A stretch of 64,000 nt of DNA from Ruicaihuangia caeni (GTDB lineage: Bacteria > Actinomycetota > Actinomycetes > Actinomycetales > Microbacteriaceae). The translations under genes were made by a program, and so were the position numbers. Positions 26,027-33,353 of the stretch are shown piece by piece (positions within the stretch are counted from its first letter, which is position 1; the number at the start of each line of letters is the position of its first letter). A model generated the notes under the pieces. It did no database searches. It saw only the letters and a list, made by a program, of their open reading frames with translations, and was not told where the DNA came from. Location: the NCBI RefSeq assembly GCF_029952955.1, contig NZ_JASATX010000001.1:806001-870000 (forward strand). Reading direction: 5' to 3'.

Positions 26027-28705
26027 GTGTCGGACTCCGCAAAGCCTACCCTCCTGCTCGTCGACGGCCATTCGCTGGCATTCCGCGCGTTCTACGCGCT
26101 TCCAGTAGACAGTTTCGTCACGCGAGACGGGCAGCACACGAACGCCATCCATGGCTTTCTCTCCATGCTGCTGCTCCTGCTGCAGAAGGAGCGCCCGACG
26201 CATCTCGCGGTCGCGTTCGACATCTCGCGCTACTCGTTCCGAACTCGCGAGTACGCCGACTACAAGGGCACCCGCGGAGAGACCCCGCCGGAGTTCATGG
26301 GTCAGGTTCCGCTGCTCGAAGAGGCGCTCGCGGCGATGAACATCCGCACGCTGAGCAAGGAGGACTACGAAGCCGACGACATCCTGGCCACGCTCGCCAC
26401 TCGCGGCAAGGATGCCGGCTACAACGTGCTCGTCGTCAGCGGCGACCGCGACACCATCCAGCTGGTCGACGATGACATCACCCTGCTGTACCCGAACGCG
26501 CGCGGAGTATCCGAGCTGAAGCGCTACGACCGCGACGCGGTGGTCGAGCGCTACGGCGTCGAACCGCACCAGTATCCCGAGATCGCGGCGCTTGTCGGCG
26601 AGACGAGCGACAACCTCCCCGGCATCGACAAGGTCGGCGAGAAGACCGCGGTGAAGTGGATCAACCAGTACGGCAGCCTCGAGAACCTTCTCGCGAGCGC
26701 CGACGAGATCAAGGGCGTGGTCGGCCAGAACCTCCGCGATCAACGTGACCGTGCCGAGCGCAACCGCCGGCTGAACCGGCTCGTCCGCGACGTCGAGCTT
26801 CCGCTCGGCCCCGATGATCTCGCCCGCGCCCCGATCAACCCGGCCGCGGTACGCGCGGTGTTCGATCGTCTGCAGTTCCGCACGCTGCTCGAACGCGTTC
26901 TCAAGCTCGCGAGCGAGGAGGGCGTCACGGATGCCGTCGCACCCATCGCGCCGGTCGACGATGCCCCTGGCATCCCTCCGACGCCCGTCGTTCGCACCAT
27001 GGTCGACGAGGAACTGGCCCTGTGGCTCGATCGCGCCTCGGCGGGCGGCACGACGCCCCTCGGGCTGCAGCTCGAGTTCGGTCCCTCGGGGCTCGCAGGA
27101 TTCGGCATCGCGACCCAGGACGACTCCGTCTACGTGCCCTGGGCTCCGGGCCGGCCCGACTACGCAGCGCTCGAACGCTGGCTGGCGAGCGCGTCACCGA
27201 AGGCGATGCACGCCTCGAAGCGCCAGTACAAGGCGCTCGACGCAGTCGGGCTCGCCCTGAACGGCATCATGTACGACACCATGATCGCCGCGTGGCTGCT
27301 GCGGCCGTCGTTCAAGCACGACGACCTCGCGACGCTCGTGTACGACCACCTGGGCGAGACCCTGCCCGAAGGCGACCCGAACCAATTGCTGCCGGAGCAG
27401 GAAGGCGTCAGTCCGGCGACCGAGGCCTGGTACATCCTGCGCCTCGTCGATGCGATCGCCGACAGGCTCGATGACGGCTCGACTCGGGTCGCGCGCGAGA
27501 TCGAACTGCCGCTGGTGCCGGTGCTCGGTCGCATGGAGCTGACCGGCGTCAGCGTCGACCGCGACGGCCTGCGCGCGCTGGGCAGCAGCCTCTCGGCATC
27601 CGCCGCCGATCATGCTTCCAGCGCGTTCGACGTCATCGGCCGCGAGATCAACCTGGGCTCGCCGAAGCAGTTGCAGCAGTTGCTCTTCGAAGAGCTCGGC
27701 ATGCCGAAGACGCGAGCGACGAAGACCGGGTACTCGACGGATGCTGCGTCGTTGGCCGACCTTCAGGAGAAGGCGCCGCACCCCTTCCTCGGGCTGCTCC
27801 TGCAGCACCGCGACGTGACGAAGCTGAACCAGATCGTGGAAACGCTCGAGAAGAGCATCGCCGACGACGGACGCATTCACACGACGTACGACCAGACCGG
27901 CACGAGCACCGGCCGCATCTCGTCGAACGACCCGAACCTGCAGAACATCCCGGTGAAGACCGAGGTCGGCCGCCGCATCCGTTCCGCGTTCACCTACGGC
28001 GAGGGCTTCGAGAGCCTGCTCACGGCCGACTACTCGCAGATCGAGATGCGCATCATGGCGCACCTGTCCGGCGATCCCGGGCTGATCGAGGCGTTCAACG
28101 AGGGGGAAGACCTCCACCGCTTCGTAGGAGCGCGCATCTTCGGCGTCTCCCCGGAAGATGTCACGCCGACCATGCGCACGAAGGTCAAGGCCATGTCATA
28201 CGGACTCGCCTACGGGCTGAGTGCGTTCGGGCTCTCGAAGCAACTCCGCATCGAGACCGCCGAGGCGAAGCAACTGATGACCGACTACTTCGTGCGCTTC
28301 GGAGCGGTGCGCGATTACCTCCGCAACGTGGTGGAACAGGCGCGCGTTGACGGGTACACCGAGACGATCTTCGGGCGACGGCGGCCGTTTCCCGACTTGC
28401 ACTCGCCGAACCGCGTGCTGCGCGAGAACGCCGAGCGGGCGGCGCTCAACTCGCCGATCCAAGGGTCCGCAGCCGACATCATGAAGATCGCGATGCTCGG
28501 CATCGACTCCGACCTCAACGAGCAGCAGCTCTCGTCGCGGATGCTCCTGCAGGTGCACGACGAACTCATCTTCGAAGTCGCCCCCGGTGAGCTCGAGACC
28601 CTCACCGAGATCGTGCGCACGCGCATGGGATCGGCAGCGCAGTTGAGCGTGCCCCTGGACGTGCAGGTCGGCACCGGAACAGACTGGGACGCCGCGGCCC
28701 ACTGA
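26027..28705 (+). CDS. polA: DNA polymerase I
   Basis: Repair and Okazaki-fragment polymerase of 892 residues. The 5'-nuclease domain (about 1-290) has LLLVDGHSLAFRAFYAL, EADDILATLA and VSGDRDTIQL. The middle domain (about 320-500) lacks the 3'-5' exonuclease acids: where D-x-E is expected there is LQLEFG, so proofreading is probably absent, as in other actinobacterial PolA. The polymerase domain has motif A DYSQIEMRIMAHLSGD, motif B RTKVKAMSYGLAYGLSAFG and motif C LQVHDELIFEV. It starts at GTG 26027 with a -10-like hexamer immediately upstream. The HPr gene follows after 39 bases. Confidence 0.97.
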   Translation: MSDSAKPTLLLVDGHSLAFRAFYALPVDSFVTRDGQHTNAIHGFLSMLLLLLQKERPTHLAVAFDISRYSFRTREYADYKGTRGETPPEFMGQVPLLEEALAAMNIRTLSKEDYEADDILATLATRGKDAGYNVLVVSGDRDTIQLVDDDITLLYPNARGVSELKRYDRDAVVERYGVEPHQYPEIAALVGETSDNLPGIDKVGEKTAVKWINQYGSLENLLASADEIKGVVGQNLRDQRDRAERNRRLNRLVRDVELPLGPDDLARAPINPAAVRAVFDRLQFRTLLERVLKLASEEGVTDAVAPIAPVDDAPGIPPTPVVRTMVDEELALWLDRASAGGTTPLGLQLEFGPSGLAGFGIATQDDSVYVPWAPGRPDYAALERWLASASPKAMHASKRQYKALDAVGLALNGIMYDTMIAAWLLRPSFKHDDLATLVYDHLGETLPEGDPNQLLPEQEGVSPATEAWYILRLVDAIADRLDDGSTRVAREIELPLVPVLGRMELTGVSVDRDGLRALGSSLSASAADHASSAFDVIGREINLGSPKQLQQLLFEELGMPKTRATKTGYSTDAASLADLQEKAPHPFLGLLLQHRDVTKLNQIVETLEKSIADDGRIHTTYDQTGTSTGRISSNDPNLQNIPVKTEVGRRIRSAFTYGEGFESLLTADYSQIEMRIMAHLSGDPGLIEAFNEGEDLHRFVGARIFGVSPEDVTPTMRTKVKAMSYGLAYGLSAFGLSKQLRIETAEAKQLMTDYFVRFGAVRDYLRNVVEQARVDGYTETIFGRRRPFPDLHSPNRVLRENAERAALNSPIQGSAADIMKIAMLGIDSDLNEQQLSSRMLLQVHDELIFEVAPGELETLTEIVRTRMGSAAQLSVPLDVQVGTGTDWDAAAH

Positions 28706-28744
28706 TCCTCACCATCCTCCACCGCGGCATCCGAGAGGAGCACC

Positions 28745-29014
28745 ATGCCCGAACGCACCGTCACCGTCGCTTCATCAGTCGGACTGCACGCCCGGCCTGC
28801 AGCGACTTTCAGCCAGGCCGCCGCAGCGAAAGCGCCGCTCGTCGTGACGATCACCAACGGTGCCGGCCGGAGCGTGAACGCCGCGAGCATCCTCGGAGTG
28901 CTGTCGTTGGGCGTCGGCCATGGTGAAGAGGTGACGTTGAGCGCGGACGGCGATGGCGCGGATGCCGCGCTCGATGAGCTTGTGAGCCTTCTCGAGTCGG
29001 ACCTCGACGCATGA
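28745..29014 (+). CDS. ptsH: Phosphocarrier protein HPr
   Basis: Small phosphocarrier of the PEP-dependent sugar phosphotransferase system. The 89 residues include the phosphorylatable H15 in SSVGLHARPAA and a regulatory serine region (S48 in VNAASILGVLSLG). AGAGGAG before ATG 28745 is a strong ribosome site. No ptsI or EII gene is nearby, so it depends on partners encoded elsewhere, or serves a regulatory role. The stop overlaps the DUF885 gene start (ATGA). Confidence 0.93.
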   Translation: MPERTVTVASSVGLHARPAATFSQAAAAKAPLVVTITNGAGRSVNAASILGVLSLGVGHGEEVTLSADGDGADAALDELVSLLESDLDA

Positions 29015-30729
29015 CCGCGTTGGTGGGCGATTCGGCGGGGCAGGAGCGTCCGGCGGCGTCAGTTCGGGTTCCCACTCGCATCGATGCGATCGCGGAGAAC
29101 TGGGTGCAGACCCTCGCTCGCCTCGATCCCGATGTGGCGATCTGGGTGGGGCTGCCCGGCAGAACCGGAGAGTTCGCGGACTTCTCGCCTCGGGGACACG
29201 CCGAGCGCATGGAGGCGACTCGCGCGACGCTCGCCGAGCTCGAGGCCGAGGCGCCTGTCGACGCGGTCGACGAGGTCACCAAGGCGGATCTCGGCGCCTC
29301 CCTGCAACTCGATGTCGAGCGTCACGAGGCCGGCCTGCATCGGCGCGACCTCAACGTCATCGCGTCGCCGGCCCAGGGCATCCGCGACATCTTCGATCTC
29401 ATGCCGCACGCCACCGTCGGCGATTGGGAGGCGATCGCCAGCCGCATGAACACGCTGGACGGCGCGATCGACGGGTATATCGAAACGCTGCGCGAGGGCA
29501 TCGCGTCGGGGCAGGTTCCGGCTCGCCGCCAGGTGGCGGAGGTCGCAACCCAAGCTCGCCGCTACGGCGCGAGCGACGGCTTCTTCTTCGAGTTCGCGGA
29601 GAACGCGACGGCCGGTGATTCCGCCCTGCCCGATTCCATGCGCAGCGACCTCGCTCGCGGCGCAGAGGTCTCTGCCGCGGCCTATCTGCGGCTCGCCGAC
29701 TTCCTCGAACAGGAACTGGCGCCCGCCGCCACCGAGACCGACGCGATCGGCCGAGAGCTCTACTCCCTATGCTCCCGCTCGTTCCTCGGCGCCACCATCG
29801 ACCTCGACGAGACCTACGAGTGGGGGATCGAAGAGCTCGCGCGAATGACCGACGAGCAGGAGCGGGTGGCCGCAACCATCGTTCCTGGTGGGGGAGTGGC
29901 CGAGGCGATCGCACGCCTCGACGCCGACCCGGCGAGGAGGCTGACCGGCACCCAGGCGCTGCGCGAGTGGATGCAGCAGCTCAGCGACCGCGCGGTCGAC
30001 GAACTCGCACGCTCGCACTTCGACATCCCAGAGCCGGTGCGCCGCCTCGAGTGCATGATCGCCCCCACGCAGGAGGGCGGCATCTACTACACGGGGCCGA
30101 GCGACGACTTCAGCCGTCCCGGTCGGATGTGGTGGTCGGTGCCCGAGGGCGTGACGGAGTTCAATACCTGGCGCGAGACGACCACGGTGTACCACGAGGG
30201 AGTGCCGGGCCACCACCTGCAGATCGGCCAGGCGGTCTACAACCGCGACAGCCTCAACACATGGCGGCGACAGCTGGCGGGCACGAGCGGCCATGCCGAG
30301 GGCTGGGCCCTGTATGCCGAACGTCTCATGGAGGAACTCGGCTATCTCGACGATCCGGGTGACCGGCTCGGGATGCTCGACGCGCAGCGGATGCGGGCGG
30401 CCCGCGTCGTGCTCGACATCGGAGTGCACCTGGGCAAGCCGCGGCTTGACGGCGCGGGAACCTGGGACTTCGATTACGCCTTCGACTTCATGAAGCGGAA
30501 CGTCAACATGGAAGAGGCGTTCGTGCGGTTCGAAGTGAACCGCTACTTCGGCTGGCCGGGCCAAGCGCCCGCGTACAAGGTGGGCCAGCGCATCTGGGAG
30601 CAGCTGCGGGATGAGATCCGCCGTCGCGAGGGGTCGGCCTACGACGACAAGGCGTTCCACAAGCGCGCACTCGACATCGGCGGCATCGGCCTCGACACGC
30701 TGCGGAGTGCACTGCTCGCGGCCGGGTGA
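29011..30729 (+). CDS. DUF885 family protein, putative metallopeptidase-like
   Basis: A 572-residue soluble protein of the DUF885 family. Near residues 393-404 it has YHEGVPGHHLQIG, an H-E-x-x-P-G-H-H motif resembling zinc-peptidase sites. A second conserved stretch, GTSGHAEGWALYAERLMEELG, follows and could supply the third ligand. No signal peptide is seen, so it is probably cytosolic. The function is unproven; a carboxypeptidase-like or hydrolase role is inferred from the motif. It overlaps ptsH by four bases and ends 12 bases from the convergent secretion-locus operon, marking the end of the conserved core here. Confidence 0.8.
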   Translation: MTALVGDSAGQERPAASVRVPTRIDAIAENWVQTLARLDPDVAIWVGLPGRTGEFADFSPRGHAERMEATRATLAELEAEAPVDAVDEVTKADLGASLQLDVERHEAGLHRRDLNVIASPAQGIRDIFDLMPHATVGDWEAIASRMNTLDGAIDGYIETLREGIASGQVPARRQVAEVATQARRYGASDGFFFEFAENATAGDSALPDSMRSDLARGAEVSAAAYLRLADFLEQELAPAATETDAIGRELYSLCSRSFLGATIDLDETYEWGIEELARMTDEQERVAATIVPGGGVAEAIARLDADPARRLTGTQALREWMQQLSDRAVDELARSHFDIPEPVRRLECMIAPTQEGGIYYTGPSDDFSRPGRMWWSVPEGVTEFNTWRETTTVYHEGVPGHHLQIGQAVYNRDSLNTWRRQLAGTSGHAEGWALYAERLMEELGYLDDPGDRLGMLDAQRMRAARVVLDIGVHLGKPRLDGAGTWDFDYAFDFMKRNVNMEEAFVRFEVNRYFGWPGQAPAYKVGQRIWEQLRDEIRRREGSAYDDKAFHKRALDIGGIGLDTLRSALLAAG

Positions 30730-30741
30730 CCGCCCGTTGCG

Positions 30742-31554
30742 TCAGGGGATGCCGCGCCCGTACTTGTCGCGGTAGATCGGTGCCTCGATCTTCACCGAGC
30801 CGTAGCTCCCGACCGACTGGTAGCCGGCGCTGACGCTACCGGACGAGTTGATGCGCGATCCCGAGGGGGCCAGAATCAGCGATTGGCTCGCGTCGATGCG
30901 CCCGATCGTGTTCCAGTACTGCTTGATGGTCTGCGAATTGACGACGGCCTGCACCCCCAGGTCGTTCGAGGTCCGCGCGCCGGCAGCACCCGCCCGCGAC
31001 GCGGCATCGAGCTTCGCGCGCATCGCCTCCTGACGCTTCTGAACGACAGCCGCCAACGCCATTGGACCGCTCCCGGCTCCCGAATTGATCGACATCGTGG
31101 TCGAACCGAATGACGGACCGGTGCCACCAACTGTCGTCCCGCCTACGATGCTGGCGATCGAGGGCATCGCCGAGCCGGTGTACGACGAGAACCCGCCCAT
31201 GACCGTGGGCGAGAACGAAGTCGGTGCGCCGCCGAGCGTGCCGAGCCCACCGATGATCGCTGCGCTGACCGACCCGACGGTGCCCACCATCGATGCGGCC
31301 CGCTGGTCGGCCAGGAGCTTGTTCGTGCGCGCGAGCATGTCGGTGCCCTGATCGATCCAGTCCTGATTGAACCGCGCGATACGGGTGCGAGCGCCGAGCG
31401 TCTCCGACTCCACGGCAGCGGCATGCGCTCCGAGGCCGGGAGTGCCCGCGAGCGCGCCGAGCCTGTCGAGCGCGGCATTTCCCTTCAGGGCGCTGTCGAT
31501 CATCTTGACGCCCACCAGCAGGGCTTGGGCGGGGTCGATCCTGATCCAAGTCAT
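30742..31554 (-). CDS. Unrecognised protein of the type VII-like locus, possible substrate
   Basis: 270 residues, not matched to a known family. The first 90 residues look helical, with ALLVGVKMIDSALKG and FNQDWIDQGTDMLARTNKLL. A glycine, serine and threonine-rich middle follows (about 95-165), then a helical segment rich in alanine and arginine (170-200), and a beta-prone serine and glycine-rich tail ending IYRDKYGRGIP. No signal peptide is seen. It is the last gene of the WXG100 operon and overlaps the gene before by four bases (ATGA). A helical head with a low-complexity body would fit a type VII substrate, but this is inference from context only. Confidence 0.5.
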   Translation of the reverse strand: MTWIRIDPAQALLVGVKMIDSALKGNAALDRLGALAGTPGLGAHAAAVESETLGARTRIARFNQDWIDQGTDMLARTNKLLADQRAASMVGTVGSVSAAIIGGLGTLGGAPTSFSPTVMGGFSSYTGSAMPSIASIVGGTTVGGTGPSFGSTTMSINSGAGSGPMALAAVVQKRQEAMRAKLDAASRAGAAGARTSNDLGVQAVVNSQTIKQYWNTIGRIDASQSLILAPSGSRINSSGSVSAGYQSVGSYGSVKIEAPIYRDKYGRGIP

Positions 31555-32642
31555 GATGCTTCCTCCAGGGTCTCGGCTCCCGTGGAAGCCTCATGGAGCC
31601 CATCCAACACGTCGGCGACCCCGACCGGTTCGAGCGTGATGTCGCCTCGCTCCAGCGAGGCGTCGACCCGCCACACCGCGCCGGCATCGTCGAGCAGCCA
31701 ACTGTGCTCGACCGACTCGAGCCCGGCCCGGCTTCGGCGAATGGCGTGGACGCCGAGCGCGCCCCGCCAGAGCTCCGAGCCACCGGCGAGTTCGTGACGC
31801 ACCTGTTCGATGGTGGTGTGACGCCGGCGGCCGGGGTCGAGCGCAGCGGCGTGCTCGATCAGCGTCGTCATGCCGACCAACCCCGCCAGTTCGTCTCCGA
31901 TCGCTCCGAATACCGGTGTCAGCCGCAGCATGCCGTCCGGTTCCGCGCGCAACAGCATCCACTCGTCCGCTGATCGGGCGGCGACGGCCACCTCGGTCTC
32001 ACCGCCCGCCTCGGTGATCGTGATGACGACGATGTGGTCGCCGTCGAGCACCGTTCGCACGAGGCCGTCGGCGTGTTCTGCCAACGGTGACTCGGGGTCA
32101 CCTGAGAGCATGCCCCGCCGCAGCAGCCCGCCGAAGACGTCGGCGGAGACTGCGGTGCGTTGTTGCTCGGGAAGCCCGAGATACCAGCGTGCTCCGACGA
32201 ACGCGACCTGATCGAGCCCGAGCAGATCCGTGAGCACGCGGAGTTCCAGCGCGCTCACGAGCACACTGGCTTGCGCCGCGAGCCAGGCGACGGCAGCGGC
32301 GAGCAGGGCGTCCTCCTCATGGTCGGCCTCGGCATCCGCCACGACCCAGTGCACGGTGTCGCCGATCGTGGCGAAGAGCGCGACACCACGCCGCGGAACG
32401 CCGTGCTCGAGGAACTCGAAGCGGTGCAGCAGAGCACCAGCAGGACCGACCGGGCTGGCTTCACCCGAGCCGACGCTCAGTGCCGCGCGGTGATCGGCTA
32501 CAGCGCCGATCTGCCATGCGGCGACATCTGAGAGCTCGAGCCCTGCGATGGCGGGCACCGACGAGTGCTCGACCCGGATGCCGTGTGGCACGAGCTCGGC
32601 ATCGTGCACCGTGCGCACGCTCCACCGCGCAATGGTGTTCAT
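31551..32642 (-). CDS. Unrecognised 363-residue protein of the type VII-like locus
   Basis: Soluble alpha/beta protein without membrane segments or signal peptide. The sequence is rich in alanine, leucine, glutamate and valine, with segments such as LRVLTDLLGLDQVAFVGARW and VFGGLLRRGMLSGDPE followed by a beta-rich stretch around HIVVITITEAGG. This arrangement loosely recalls EspG, the cytosolic chaperone of mycobacterial ESX substrates, but no motif proves it. It overlaps the WXG100-like gene upstream and the 270-residue gene downstream by four bases each. Translation coupled to likely substrates supports, but does not show, a chaperone or secretion-accessory role. Confidence 0.45.
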   Translation of the reverse strand: MNTIARWSVRTVHDAELVPHGIRVEHSSVPAIAGLELSDVAAWQIGAVADHRAALSVGSGEASPVGPAGALLHRFEFLEHGVPRRGVALFATIGDTVHWVVADAEADHEEDALLAAAVAWLAAQASVLVSALELRVLTDLLGLDQVAFVGARWYLGLPEQQRTAVSADVFGGLLRRGMLSGDPESPLAEHADGLVRTVLDGDHIVVITITEAGGETEVAVAARSADEWMLLRAEPDGMLRLTPVFGAIGDELAGLVGMTTLIEHAAALDPGRRRHTTIEQVRHELAGGSELWRGALGVHAIRRSRAGLESVEHSWLLDDAGAVWRVDASLERGDITLEPVGVADVLDGLHEASTGAETLEEAS

Positions 32643-32911
32643 ATCGATTCCGCCCTGATCCTGATCTCAGCCTCATCGGCGCCGGCCTCGAGCCTCGCCG
32701 CCAGGCGGTACAGGCTCTCCGCCTCCGAATGCACGCCGTTGTGCGATCGCTGCAACACGTCGTAGTAGACATCGGCGGCGGGACCCTCGTAGCCGAGGTT
32801 CCGCGAGAACGAGACCACGCCGGCCGTGTACCCGCAGAGCTCATCGGCGATCGACCTGATCGTCGACGCCGTCTGCCGGAGCGCGGCAGGGTTCTCCTGC
32901 ACCGAGGTCAT
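32639..32911 (-). CDS. WXG100-like (ESAT-6 family size) protein with a YEG turn
   Basis: 90 residues, predicted as a helical hairpin: helix 1 (about 7-38), turn LGYEGPAADVYYD (about 39-51), helix 2 (about 52-88). The W-x-G of ESAT-6-type proteins is replaced by Y-E-G, but the GPAAD that follows matches its neighbour. GGGAG precedes ATG 32911. The tail lacks a clear Y-x-x-x-D/E export signal after helix 2; YRLAARLE lies within it. Its place next to a true WXG100 gene suggests a heterodimer like EsxA/EsxB. Confidence 0.7.
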   Translation of the reverse strand: MTSVQENPAALRQTASTIRSIADELCGYTAGVVSFSRNLGYEGPAADVYYDVLQRSHNGVHSEAESLYRLAARLEAGADEAEIRIRAESI

Positions 32912-32928
32912 CGTCTGGCTCCCGAACG

Positions 32929-33189
32929 TCAGTTGCCGGCCTGAGCGAGCGCTTCGCGACGCCGGCTGACTTCAGCCGCGGCATCGTCGATCGCTTCGCG
33001 AAGCCGGCGCAGCCCGGGTTCGAACTCGCCCGTCCACGTGGCGCGGAAGCGATCGGCAGCCGGTCCTTCCCAACGCACGTTGTTGAGCTCGTTCCTGATT
33101 GATGTCGTCAATTCCTCGACCGTGCCGCTGTTGCGCGTGAGCGTGTTCTGCAGCGCGAACAGTTGCTCGAGGTCGCCGCTGATGGCCAT
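32929..33189 (-). CDS. WXG100 family protein (EsxA/EsxB-like)
   Basis: 86 residues forming the classic WXG100 hairpin: helix 1 (about 4-38), turn VRWEGPAADRFRATW with W-E-G near residues 41-43, and helix 2 (about 52-82). This family is exported by type VII systems as dimers. ATG 33189 follows AAGGAGA with a good gap; a longer in-frame start at 33243 is less likely. It is the first gene of a four-gene minus-strand operon and diverges from the FtsK-type ATPase gene 164 bases away, the usual genetic partner of WXG100 proteins. Confidence 0.9.
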   Translation of the reverse strand: MAISGDLEQLFALQNTLTRNSGTVEELTTSIRNELNNVRWEGPAADRFRATWTGEFEPGLRRLREAIDDAAAEVSRRREALAQAGN

Positions 33190-33353
33190 GATCGTCTCCT
33201 TCGTGCTGCCGCCGCGCGGAGGCTCCGGCGGTCGGTTGACCAATTGCAGACCCGACCCCTGAAACCACGCTTAAGCACGCCCTGCACGTGCATGGACCGC
33301 CTCCGCGAAGCGGCGATAGGGTCGACCCACCGACGCGACGGAGGGTTGGTGGC
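33190..33353. promoter_or_regulatory. Divergent promoter region of the type VII-like locus
   Basis: 164 bases between the WXG100 operon and the ATPase gene must hold both promoters. On the plus strand TAGGGT (33317-33322) is a reasonable -10, with GGAGGG (33340-33345) as ribosome site for ATG 33354. The minus-strand promoter was not pinned down. This is the natural place for the EmbR-like regulator to bind, though no direct repeat was recognised. Confidence 0.4.

Noticed and set aside
25991-26743. N-terminal extension of the thioesterase into polA on the opposite strand
   Set aside because: The extra 250 codons mirror polA coding sequence; the thioesterase family needs only about 140-170 residues.
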